A stretch of 64,000 nucleotides of DNA from Bacilli bacterium. GTDB taxonomy: Bacteria; Bacillota_I; Bacilli_A; RF39; UBA660. This document shows, piece after piece, positions 55,129-62,627 of the stretch; the stretch's first letter is position 1, and every line of letters starts with the position of its first letter. Location of the stretch: contig JAFRIJ010000007.1 in the NCBI GenBank assembly GCA_017432825.1, forward strand, positions 21,575 through 85,574. The letters are read 5' to 3'. A model generated the notes under the pieces. It did no database searches. It was not told the DNA's origin and saw only the letters and a program-made list of their open reading frames with translations. Both the position numbers and the translations under genes were made by a program.

Positions 55129-55734
55129 TTATGATTTATCTTGAAAGGTATATTTGTGAGCTTCGATATAAACAGAGCCAATAAAATCTAATAACTTGTC
55201 TTGTTCAATTGATTGTACATCCTCAATTATAAAGTTTACCCCATCTTCCGTTAATTCAATAGTTGCTTTCCTTTTATATTCTGTATCACCTATTTTTTTA
55301 CCATCCGAAAAATTTTCTTTAGTACCTTGAAAATAAAAATATGCTTTACCATTTGAAAAATCTATTGTTTCTTCATCAATTCTTGCTATTCTATATTTTA
55401 ACCAAGAAAATTTTATTTTATTATCAGTAATATTTTCAATATAAAAATAAGATTGGGAATCACCATTAATATGCCATGTTCCAATGAATTTTGTATAATC
55501 TATCTCTTTATTGTCTTTTAAATTATTATCTTCAGTTTCTTCTTTGTTATCCTTAACTGTATTGTTGTTGGTTTCATTTATTTGATTATTTTCACTACCT
55601 TGTCTATTATCTGCAGTTTTATTTGTTTTAAATCCAATTGTTCCAGTCGCAAATAATCCTCCTACAACAAGTAACATAATAATTATTCCAATTAGTATTC
55701 CAACCAATATCCCACTATTATTTTTCTTTTCCAT
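55129..55734 (-). CDS. Cassette A cargo: membrane-anchored extracellular protein
   Basis: The 201-residue protein has an N-terminal membrane helix with a Gly-rich end (residues 9-33), an Asn/Glu/Lys-rich linker (35-75) and a C-terminal beta domain of about 120 residues (FIGTWHINGDSQSYFYIEN onwards) that resembles small lipocalin-like or calycin-type domains. AAGGAGTG precedes the ATG. Base composition differs from the core genes. I do not recognise the family; a surface or binding role is inferred. Confidence 0.75.
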   Translation of the reverse strand: MEKKNNSGILVGILIGIIIMLLVVGGLFATGTIGFKTNKTADNRQGSENNQINETNNNTVKDNKEETEDNNLKDNKEIDYTKFIGTWHINGDSQSYFYIENITDNKIKFSWLKYRIARIDEETIDFSNGKAYFYFQGTKENFSDGKKIGDTEYKRKATIELTEDGVNFIIEDVQSIEQDKLLDFIGSVYIEAHKYTFQDKS

Positions 55735-55956
55735 TTATTACACTCCTTCTATTTAAAGAATAACAAATATAACTTTTTAATTCAAGTTAAAAGAATAATT
55801 TTTACGATATAATTACTCTCTTTGTAAAATGGTAAGTCTAAAACAAATTGAATCCAAATCAAAGAAAGTCTTATATTTAAAGCTTTTTTATAATCAATTA
55901 AAAAAATTACATCTTATTTTATAAGATGTCAGCAAGATGTCAAAACACTTTTCAAT
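55735..55956. other. Cassette A left part, non-coding with hairpin
   Basis: Contains the promoter region of the cargo gene, a hairpin ACATCTTA-TTT-TAAGATGT (about 55910-55929) and the direct repeat AAGATGTC at 55923-55930 and 55934-55941. These lie 50-85 bases from repeat copy 2 and could be integrase arm sites, or a terminator; undecided. Confidence 0.5.
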
Positions 55957-55979
55957 TAAAAAAACCTTATAAAATAAGG
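55957..55979 (-). terminator. Terminator linked to tRNA-Cys end copy 2
   Basis: CCTTAT-TTT-ATAAGG on the minus strand followed by T7; the stem ends 12 bases from the repeat copy. Confidence 0.85.
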
Positions 55980-55991
55980 ATTTATCTCAAA

Positions 55992-56008
55992 TTGGAGGGC
56001 CTAGTCGG
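55992..56008 (-). repeat. tRNA-Cys 3'-end direct repeat, copy 2 (att-like)
   Basis: Second exact copy of TTGGAGGGCCTAGTCGG, same direction as the tRNA-Cys gene. It agrees with copy 1 also in the flanking bases (ATTGGAGGGCCTAGTCGGTG). Confidence 0.9.
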
Positions 56009-56400
56009 TGTTGGTAATCTCTTTCTTATAGGCCCTATAATAGTTTATAATCGTTTAATTGTCAATAATTATGCACTTATAAGTACTTACATCTTAATTC
56101 TTCTATTTAATAGTATGTAAAATAATATGTTCAATAACAATTGCTTTTTATAGTGATATACTTGAAATAACTAAAATAAATTCTGAATAATAACGAATTT
56201 TGATTAAAATATTTTAAAAACTATTTTTTTGATTTAAAAAGTGATATAATTACGTTGGAATAAACAATATGTTAGATTTTATAGTATACAATATGATTTT
56301 TACAAAAAATATTAATACTAAATAATTTATGATAATACACAGATTTTTTGAAGGTATAATTATTATCATAACTAAATTTTGAAAAGAGGAGGATTGTCTA
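56009..56400. other. Cassette B left part, non-coding
   Basis: A 392-base stretch without a convincing gene; a frame crossing repeat copy 2 has no ribosome site and is ignored. TTACATCTTA at 56088-56097 matches 55908-55917 on the other side of copy 2. TAGGCCCT at 56029-56036 is an inverted match to AGGGCCTA in the repeat. The last bases carry the ribosome site of the next gene. Confidence 0.55.
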
Positions 56401-56589
56401 ATGAAAAGACTTATAGTATACTACATAATTTCAGCTATATTTTTCATATATATCTTTGGAAATATGAACCTTTTTGGAGTGCAGGAATTTCGTATGGATA
56501 TTGATACATTAGAAAATATTTTATGGACATGGGCCCCACTAGGAGCAATATTTCTTTATGCAATTAGTGATAAATCAGAAAAAAAATAA
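56401..56589 (+). CDS. Cassette B cargo: small two-helix membrane protein
   Basis: A 62-residue protein with an excellent GAGGAGG site eight bases before its ATG. It has two membrane helices (about 4-22 and 41-56) joined by a short acidic loop (FRMDIDTLENILW) and ends KSEKK. It is transcribed against the tRNA-Cys gene. The family is unknown to me. Small membrane proteins on integrated cassettes can be toxins, immunity or exclusion factors, but nothing here proves it. Confidence 0.75.
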   Translation: MKRLIVYYIISAIFFIYIFGNMNLFGVQEFRMDIDTLENILWTWAPLGAIFLYAISDKSEKK

Positions 56590-56759
56590 TATTTAATAAA
56601 ATTAACTATTGTCTTAATTTATTAAGTAATATTTGATATTTTAAAATTGAATATTACTTTTTTATAAGAATCTTTATTCGATTACTTTATTTTTTTGCAA
56701 AATTTATAATTACATTTTAACTAATTAAAATCTGCAACACATACTAAAATAAAATTCCA

Positions 56760-56787
56760 AAATAAAAACCCTTAAATAATTTAAGGG
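56760..56787 (-). terminator. Terminator of tRNA-Cys (copy 3)
   Basis: CCCTTAAA-TTA-TTTAAGGG on the minus strand followed by TTTTTATTTT; its stem ends 11 to 12 bases past the tRNA CCA end. Confidence 0.9.
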
Positions 56788-56798
56788 ATTATTTTTAT

Positions 56799-56815
56799 TT
56801 GGAGGGCCTAGTCGG
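56799..56815 (-). repeat. tRNA-Cys 3'-end direct repeat, copy 3 (within the intact tRNA)
   Basis: The third TTGGAGGGCCTAGTCGG is the 3' part of the intact tRNA-Cys gene (plus one base beyond the CCA end). Confidence 0.9.
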
Positions 56816-56873
56816 ATTTGAACCAACGATCAGGGAGTTGCAGTCCCATGCCTTACCACTTGGCTATAGACCC
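56800..56873 (-). tRNA. tRNA-Cys(GCA)
   Basis: A 74-base cloverleaf: acceptor GGGTCTA pairs with TAGGCCC (one G-U), anticodon loop CTGCAAC (anticodon GCA), T-loop GTTCAAATC, discriminator T and encoded CCA. Its 3' end is the apparent integration site of two downstream cassettes. Confidence 0.97.
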
Positions 56874-56930
56874 AAAACACATTAATATTATATTATTATT
56901 TATTAATTGTGTCAATAACAAATGAATAAG

Positions 56931-57140
56931 TTACATATACTTATTCATTTGCTTCATCATTTGATTTACTTGTTTTTGAGTAGGAGTTCTACCCATACCA
57001 CTCATCATAGCTCTAATCATTTTTTCATTAATTGGAGGATTATCTTTTAAATATTTCTTCATATATCTTCTAGCAATAAAGAAACCAATAAAACCTCCTG
57101 CTATTAAACCAAATACTAAATATAAAATATCTCTTAACAT
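56931..57140 (-). CDS. yneF: YneF family (UPF0154) membrane protein
   Basis: The 69-residue protein from the ATG at 57140 (GAGGTG upstream) has one N-terminal membrane helix with [17 protein letters not shown], followed by [19 protein letters not shown] and [13 protein letters not shown], the full UPF0154 signature. Function is unknown. In Bacillus yneF lies beside sirA (yneE); the same pair is found here. Confidence 0.93.
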   Translation of the reverse strand: MLRDILYLVFGLIAGGFIGFFIARRYMKKYLKDNPPINEKMIRAMMSGMGRTPTQKQVNQMMKQMNKYM

Positions 57141-57186
57141 ATAATACACCTCACACAATTATTTTACTATTAAATAATATATTTGT

Positions 57187-57624
57187 CTATTGTTTTATAA
57201 AAATTTCCTTTTTATCAGTAACCTTATTTAACCAAAAATAATCTTTATTAACATAATCACAAATAAATATATTTTCACTATAATTATTTATATTATCAAA
57301 AAATTTAGGATAATTAACACTAGATTTTAGTTTTAAATAATAACTAGTAACAACCAACTTACTATATTCTTTCTTATTAGATATCAAGTGAATATTATCC
57401 TTATTACTATAATAAATATCAAATTTATTATTAGCAAATATATAATTATTAACAAATAACTTATTATAATTATTAATTATTTCACCATACATAATACTAG
57501 AATTCTTACTATTATATTTATTAGATAAATAAGCATCCTCTAATATTTTATATAACTTATAAGGATAATTATTATATACATCACAAAAATAATCATTAAC
57601 ATTATATATATAGAAAGTTCTCAT
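57187..57624 (-). CDS. SirA-like sporulation inhibitor of DNA replication
   Basis: The ATG at 57624 has GGTGATTAT upstream and gives 145 residues beginning MRTFYIYNVNDYFCDVY. The start pattern, the length and the end FFDNINNYSENIFICDYVNKDYFWLN (compare Bacillus SirA: VSPCFLAFDFNSKRYGWLN) fit SirA, which binds DnaA domain I to stop new replication at sporulation onset. Overall similarity is low, but the neighbour yneF is the same as in Bacillus. Function is inferred from pattern plus synteny. Confidence 0.7.
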   Translation of the reverse strand: MRTFYIYNVNDYFCDVYNNYPYKLYKILEDAYLSNKYNSKNSSIMYGEIINNYNKLFVNNYIFANNKFDIYYSNKDNIHLISNKKEYSKLVVTSYYLKLKSSVNYPKFFDNINNYSENIFICDYVNKDYFWLNKVTDKKEIFIKQ

Positions 57625-57673
57625 ATAATCACCATCTATATAATATACTAACATTTATAAATATAATGTCGAA

Positions 57674-58285
57674 TTATAATTCTTGATTTAAAATATTAAC
57701 AATCATATCAGATTTAAATCCCATATTTAGATAATTTCTATATATCTTATTTCTTAGTTTATTATTATCTAATTTATGATTACTTTTAATAGCTTTACTA
57801 ATTAATTTATATAATTTATCATATACAACCTCATCATTCATTAAATAACTATAATTATTAATAACATTATTATCAATACTATATTTATTTAATTCTCTAA
57901 CAATTCTATAAGGTCCCCAAGAAGTAAATCTTAACTTATCTTTAATAAAACACTCGCAGAAATAATTATCATCAAGTAACTTATTCTTATGTAATTTATC
58001 TATTATCAAATCTATATCATCTCCGCTGACTTTCTTCTTTAATAAATAATCATATATTTCCTTAGTACATCTTATTCTAACAGAAATATATTTAACACAA
58101 GAATTATATTTTTCTTGCAATTCACTCTCTCTAATTATTTTATTATAAGTATTTCTATCTAATTCACCCTTAAGTAATAAATCATTATCAATGATAACAT
58201 CATCATATATTTCAATAACTTCCCCATTAGATAAATAAATTCTATATTTTCCAACCCCTATTTTTTCATATTTATCTATCTTCAT
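57674..58285 (-). CDS. recX: Regulatory protein RecX
   Basis: RecX modulates RecA filaments. The 203-residue all-helical protein, from the ATG at 58285, has three-helix RecX repeats with CVKYISVRIRCTKEIYDYLLKK, LLDDNYFCECFIKDKLRFTSWGPYRIVRELNKY, and a final NYLNMGFKSDMIVNIL. It overlaps the ylqF end by 14 bases. recA is not in the window. Confidence 0.88.
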   Translation of the reverse strand: MKIDKYEKIGVGKYRIYLSNGEVIEIYDDVIIDNDLLLKGELDRNTYNKIIRESELQEKYNSCVKYISVRIRCTKEIYDYLLKKKVSGDDIDLIIDKLHKNKLLDDNYFCECFIKDKLRFTSWGPYRIVRELNKYSIDNNVINNYSYLMNDEVVYDKLYKLISKAIKSNHKLDNNKLRNKIYRNYLNMGFKSDMIVNILNQEL

Positions 58286-59153
58286 ATCTATCAAAAGTAA
58301 CCTTTCCTAAATATCCATCTCTTAAATCTTTTAATATAGTATTATATACCCTATCATAATCAGTTTCATTATTTCTAATTGCACCAATTCTTTTTCCTAT
58401 ACCATCTAAAACACTAACAATATCTTCATCATATGTAATATTATATCTAGAACAAATATTAGTAGAATAATACTTAAATAAAGTATTAACTATATATATA
58501 GCAACCTCATCAATATTAAGTACTTCTTCCTTTATAGCAGTCATACTAGCTAAATTAAGTGCTATATTCTTACCATCTAACTTAGGCCATAATATTCCAG
58601 GAGTATCTAATAATTCTAAATTCTCATTAACTCTAATCCATTCTAAATTCTTAGTAACACCAGGCTTATTACCAACATTAGTAACTTTCTTACCAACCAA
58701 TCTATTAATTAAAGTACTCTTACCAACATTAGGAATACCAACAACAAGTACCCTCAATCTCCTAGCTTTCATTCCTTTTTCAATTCTCTTATTATTAATA
58801 TCTTTACCTAATATATTACAAACATCAATTATCTCATTAACATTTTTATCATTAATTAAATCAACCATAATAACTTTATAATTATTATTCTCATAATATA
58901 ATTTCCACTTTAAAGATTCATCCATATCACATAAGTCAACCTTAGTCATTACAATAATCCTAGGCTTATTACCTACTAATACATCTATATCTTTATTCTT
59001 AGAAGAATATGGAATCCTAGCATCAACAACCTCTAATATAACATCAATTAAATCAATTTTTTCCTTAATTTCTCTTTTAGTCCTAGCCATATGTCCTGGA
59101 TACCAATTGATATTGCTCTTTTGAAACACCTTTTCATTATCTTGATTATTCAT
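58272..59153 (-). CDS. ylqF: Ribosome biogenesis GTPase YlqF (RbgA)
   Basis: RbgA is needed for late 50S assembly. The 293-residue protein opens with NINWYPGHMARTKREI and has the circularly permuted GTPase order: G4 TKVD at 70-73, G1 GIPNVGKST at 139-147, then G3 DTPG. An AAGTGA site precedes the ATG. It leads the recX-sirA-yneF gene group. Confidence 0.95.
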   Translation of the reverse strand: MNNQDNEKVFQKSNINWYPGHMARTKREIKEKIDLIDVILEVVDARIPYSSKNKDIDVLVGNKPRIIVMTKVDLCDMDESLKWKLYYENNNYKVIMVDLINDKNVNEIIDVCNILGKDINNKRIEKGMKARRLRVLVVGIPNVGKSTLINRLVGKKVTNVGNKPGVTKNLEWIRVNENLELLDTPGILWPKLDGKNIALNLASMTAIKEEVLNIDEVAIYIVNTLFKYYSTNICSRYNITYDEDIVSVLDGIGKRIGAIRNNETDYDRVYNTILKDLRDGYLGKVTFDRYEDR

Positions 59154-59178
59154 TAGAAATCACTTCCTTTTTACACTA

Positions 59179-59628
59179 TTATAACTTATATTGCATAAAA
59201 TTGTTGTTTTTAACAAATCCAAAATCAGAATATAATAATACACCCATATCAGAAGCAGTTATTTGAACAATTTTACAACCATATTCTCTTGCTTCATTAA
59301 TTACCATTGAAAGGAGTTTCTTAGCTATTCCTTGTCTTCTATATTCCTTAACTGTATACATACTTGATAACAAACCTATCTTACCAGTGGAGCATCCAAA
59401 ATATGGTGGTTTTTCGACAAAGGACATTCCACTTGTACCAACAATTCTATTTTCATCAATAGCTAACCATGATACAAAAGTACCATCAGCCAAGTGTTTT
59501 GTATAGTAATTATAAAGTGAAGGTTTTAAATCAACATCTTCAGTTGCACCTTCTTCTTTTAATTGATTAATACGCATTTCAATAAATGTATCCAATTCAT
59601 CCATTGAAAGTTTTTTAAATTTAACCAT
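59179..59628 (-). CDS. GNAT-family N-acetyltransferase
   Basis: The 149-residue protein has the GNAT fold: acyl-CoA binding signature YTVKEYRRQGIAKKLLSMVI near residues 92-111 and the late strand GVLLYSDFGFVKNN near 131-144. GGAGAAT lies before the ATG. The substrate cannot be deduced. Its base skew is milder than that of core genes, as for other accessory genes in this part. Confidence 0.9.
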   Translation of the reverse strand: MVKFKKLSMDELDTFIEMRINQLKEEGATEDVDLKPSLYNYYTKHLADGTFVSWLAIDENRIVGTSGMSFVEKPPYFGCSTGKIGLLSSMYTVKEYRRQGIAKKLLSMVINEAREYGCKIVQITASDMGVLLYSDFGFVKNNNFMQYKL

Positions 59629-59795
59629 CTGTATTCTCCTTTCTCTATATATTTGAAATAAAATTTCTTTCTTTTTAAATTAAACTACTTACTTATTATA
59701 CCATACATTTAACAAAATTTAGATAAGAGATAGTTTAACTATACTATTCAATGTATCTAATTCTATTTTTATAAATTAAAAAAGATAATAAATAA

Positions 59796-60584
59796 TTATC
59801 TGTCTTTCTTTTTTAATCTTACTTTTCTTAAAATACTTTTATCATATTCTTTTTCTGTTAAAGGCAATCCATATGTTAGTCTTGTTTCAAATGAATAATT
59901 TTTTTGTTCTTCTACTCTCTTTTTAAACAAATAATACTGATGATACATACCCATTTTAATAAGATATAAATAAGTAGGAGCATCTAAATAATAACGATTA
60001 TGTTGATAACCTCTTATATATGAATAATAAAGCATACTTCTAGCTACTAATAAATCATCACTAGTTCTTTGATTTTTCAAAAGATTAACAATATACTTCC
60101 AAGCTCTTATATCTGCTAACCTTTCTCCCGGATCAATCAAATAATTGGAGGCTTTTTTTAATCTTCCCATTAAAATATAAAAATCATCTTTATCATAATA
60201 ATCATAACCATCTAATCCATGTTCAAAAGCATATTCTTTTAAAGAAAAACCCACAATAGTTGATTCAATATCTTTTCTTCCTTTAAATAAAGTTTGTAAA
60301 TTACGCGCATGCTCCATTTCATGACGAATAACTTCCACTGCTAGTAACTTTTTATTTTTAATTCCTGTATCAGCTGTTAAAATTTGATCTATATTAACAC
60401 AAATCTCTCTATCTTCATTAGAATAAGACCCTAAATTCATATCATCCATATGAACAACTTTAAAATTATGAATAAAAGGTTTTAATTCTAAATCTTTTTT
60501 TAAGATAAGTTCAAATGCTTGATTAATAAATATATCATCTACATCTTTATCCTTATATTCCATATACAATTGATACAAATTCAT
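59796..60584 (-). CDS. Zinc-metallopeptidase-like protein (HEMEH motif)
   Basis: The 262-residue soluble protein has a clear HExxH motif, RHEMEHARN with His88, Glu89, His92, and a candidate third ligand Glu154 in DPGERLADIRAW, giving a gluzincin-like layout. The N-terminus resembles a small helical domain; no signal peptide is seen, so it acts in the cytoplasm. AGAGGAGG precedes the ATG. I do not recognise the exact family; similar proteins accompany phage-like or accessory loci. Confidence 0.7.
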   Translation of the reverse strand: MNLYQLYMEYKDKDVDDIFINQAFELILKKDLELKPFIHNFKVVHMDDMNLGSYSNEDREICVNIDQILTADTGIKNKKLLAVEVIRHEMEHARNLQTLFKGRKDIESTIVGFSLKEYAFEHGLDGYDYYDKDDFYILMGRLKKASNYLIDPGERLADIRAWKYIVNLLKNQRTSDDLLVARSMLYYSYIRGYQHNRYYLDAPTYLYLIKMGMYHQYYLFKKRVEEQKNYSFETRLTYGLPLTEKEYDKSILRKVRLKKKDR

Positions 60585-60815
60585 AAAGACCTCCTCTTTT
60601 AACTAGTCAAACTAGAAAACTCTAATTACATATATAGTATTTAGATACTCTCCAGTATTTTTATTCTATTTAATAATATTTTATTATATAACTCTTCTAC
60701 CCAATCATTCATTTTCACTCAATTAAATTTTTTAATAAATTATATCACATTTTTAATTATTCTAAATACTTTATTAAATCTTCATTTAAACTATAACTAA
60801 TATAAAAAGAAGACA
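60585..60815. other. Intergenic region, no supported gene
   Basis: A 231-base gap containing the promoter side of the HEMEH gene. A 23-codon minus-strand frame at 60641-60712 has only a weak GAGTG site and was not called. Nothing else is evident. Confidence 0.5.
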
Positions 60816-60832
60816 CTATTTTTCAAGTAGTC
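60806..60832 (-). terminator. Possible terminator after plsC
   Basis: AGACGACTA and TAGTGTCT pair with a one-base bulge and are followed on the minus strand by TCTTTTTATA; it overlaps the plsC stop. Confidence 0.5.
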
Positions 60833-61373
60833 GTCTAATTATTTCTCTTAATTCATCATTAGATTTATCAATACCCTTTTTAACTATATATGGTTTCCCA
60901 AATCTAACAATTACTCCTTTCCTAAATAATTTATATTTTCCCACTGTTGCAAAAGGAATAATTGGAGTATTTGTTTCATAAGCCATTCTAACAGCTCCCT
61001 TTTTAAAAGGTAATAAACCTCTTCCTCTTTCTCTAGTTCCTTCAGGATATATTCCAATTATTTCACCACTTTTTAAATATTTAGTAGCACTATCATATGC
61101 TTCTTTATCCTTTCTATTTCTATTAACTGGAATTAACCCCATATGATTAAATATTAGTGATTGGGGAAATTTAAATAACGAAGCCTTAGCAAGAAAATGA
61201 ATAGGTTTATTAGTAATACTCATTATAGTAACAGGATCAAATAAATGTATATGATTACCCGCTAAAATATAAGCACCAGACTTAGGAATATTTTCAATTC
61301 CTTCGTACGTAGGTCTAACAATAATTTTATTTAAAAATTTAACAATTCCATGTAATATTTTATATTTAATCAT
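60816..61373 (-). CDS. plsC: 1-acyl-sn-glycerol-3-phosphate acyltransferase
   Basis: PlsC makes phosphatidic acid from lysophosphatidic acid at the membrane. The 185-residue product has motif I NHIHLFD (His41, Asp46), motif II region PVNRNRKDKEA, and motif III YPEGTRERG (109-117). The ATG follows the stop of the kinase-like gene by one base, with AAGGA in that gene end as ribosome site. Pairing with a diacylglycerol-kinase-like protein links both to phospholipid turnover. Confidence 0.92.
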   Translation of the reverse strand: MIKYKILHGIVKFLNKIIVRPTYEGIENIPKSGAYILAGNHIHLFDPVTIMSITNKPIHFLAKASLFKFPQSLIFNHMGLIPVNRNRKDKEAYDSATKYLKSGEIIGIYPEGTRERGRGLLPFKKGAVRMAYETNTPIIPFATVGKYKLFRKGVIVRFGKPYIVKKGIDKSNDELREIIRRLLEK

Positions 61374-61374
61374 T

Positions 61375-62256
61375 TTATTTCCTTAATTTATTATTTATTA
61401 TTCTTATTAATTCTTTATTGTTATAAAAAATAATTGCATTTGGTACAACACTCATTTCAAACACTTTACTTTCAAGACTTTCACCATCTAAATTACCCTC
61501 TATTTCAGTTTCATTAATTATAGTAAATTTATCTGTAACAACATGTTCTACTTGATCACATTCAAAATGCTTACCTTTTAATAGCATTATTAAATACTTA
61601 ATTAATTCTCTCCTATTAGTAGCATAAGATATAAATACTTCCATCTTACCATCATTATATATACCATTAGGATTTATATGAAATCCACCACCATAATAAC
61701 CACCATTACAAACCGTAACAAGAGCTAACTTCTTATTAACTATTTTTTTACTCCATTTCATTTTAAATAAATAAGGCTTAAATATAAAAATATGTTTAAT
61801 AACACCAATTTTGTATTGTAAACTCCTTGGAATAAACTTATTATGAACTATTTTTTTATCATTAGCAATATCAGCATCCACACCAAAACATGCAACATTA
61901 ACAAAATATTTATTATTACATTTAATTAAATCAACATAATTATCCCCTTCATCAAAGAACTCATTAATAGAACGATTAAAATCATTTCCAGTACCAGCAG
62001 GTATACAAGCTACTTTATTTTTAGTTCCATAAATAGAATTAATTACTCTATTTAATATTCCATCTCCACCAACAGCATAAATAATACATGATTTCTTTTT
62101 ATATTTTTTAAGTATATCTTCAGTTGAATTATTATCAGAATTTATTTCAATTATATAATCCAATTTTAACACTTCAGCTGATTCTTTTATTACTTCAACA
62201 TAATTTTTTAATCTCTTCCTTAAACTAAAACTATTAAAAACAAAAATATGTTTCAT
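61375..62256 (-). CDS. Diacylglycerol kinase-like (DgkB/YegS family) lipid kinase
   Basis: The 293-residue protein has the DAGK catalytic signatures GGDG at 63-66 and PAGTGND at 86-92, and the later YYGGGFHINPNGIYNDGKMEVF segment. The family includes soluble DgkB, which phosphorylates diacylglycerol during phospholipid recycling. A perfect AGGAGG lies seven bases before the ATG. It is coupled to plsC, supporting a role in phosphatidic acid supply. Confidence 0.9.
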   Translation of the reverse strand: MKHIFVFNSFSLRKRLKNYVEVIKESAEVLKLDYIIEINSDNNSTEDILKKYKKKSCIIYAVGGDGILNRVINSIYGTKNKVACIPAGTGNDFNRSINEFFDEGDNYVDLIKCNNKYFVNVACFGVDADIANDKKIVHNKFIPRSLQYKIGVIKHIFIFKPYLFKMKWSKKIVNKKLALVTVCNGGYYGGGFHINPNGIYNDGKMEVFISYATNRRELIKYLIMLLKGKHFECDQVEHVVTDKFTIINETEIEGNLDGESLESKVFEMSVVPNAIIFYNNKELIRIINNKLRK

Positions 62257-62276
62257 AATTAATCCTCCTAAAAAAA

Positions 62277-62612
62277 CTATATTCTTACTATTTGTATACC
62301 AACTACACCATACTTATCCTGCTCATCTTTTGAATAATATTCCTCCATATCAGAAGAATTAGCTTCTTCATTCTCTTTATAACCTAAAGATACTTTATCA
62401 AAATAGTTATATAATTCTTCAAAAGAAGAAAATTTATATAAACCAACTACTTTAACAATCATTTTTTCAAATGAATCAATATTAGTAAATTCAATTAAAT
62501 CATTAACTCTCAATAATCTTCTTTTTTCATCATATAATCTCATTTCAACAGTTTTAGTGCCATTCTTTATACTATTAAAAGGATTATTCTTTAATTTCAT
62601 TTCATATTTCAT
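62277..62612 (-). CDS. ASCH-domain protein
   Basis: The 111-residue protein from the ATG at 62612 (GGAGGTAAT upstream) has the ASCH beginning MKLKNNPFNSIKNGTKTVEMRLYDEKR with the conserved Gly-x-Lys-x-x-Glu-x-Arg pattern, the LRVNDLIEF turn, and ends EQDKYGVVGIQIVRI. ASCH domains are PUA-like and bind RNA or modified nucleosides; some hydrolyse N4-acetylcytidine. The exact activity is unknown. Confidence 0.85.
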   Translation of the reverse strand: MKYEMKLKNNPFNSIKNGTKTVEMRLYDEKRRLLRVNDLIEFTNIDSFEKMIVKVVGLYKFSSFEELYNYFDKVSLGYKENEEANSSDMEEYYSKDEQDKYGVVGIQIVRI

Positions 62613-62627
62613 TATAATTACCTCCAA

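Noticed and set aside
55926..56120. 64-codon plus-strand frame crossing tRNA-Cys repeat copy 2
   Set aside because: It reads through the att-like repeat and a terminator, has no ribosome site and a composition-driven hydrophobic end.
60641..60712. 23-codon minus-strand frame between plsC and the HEMEH gene
   Set aside because: Only a weak GAGTG site and no other support; too short to separate from chance.
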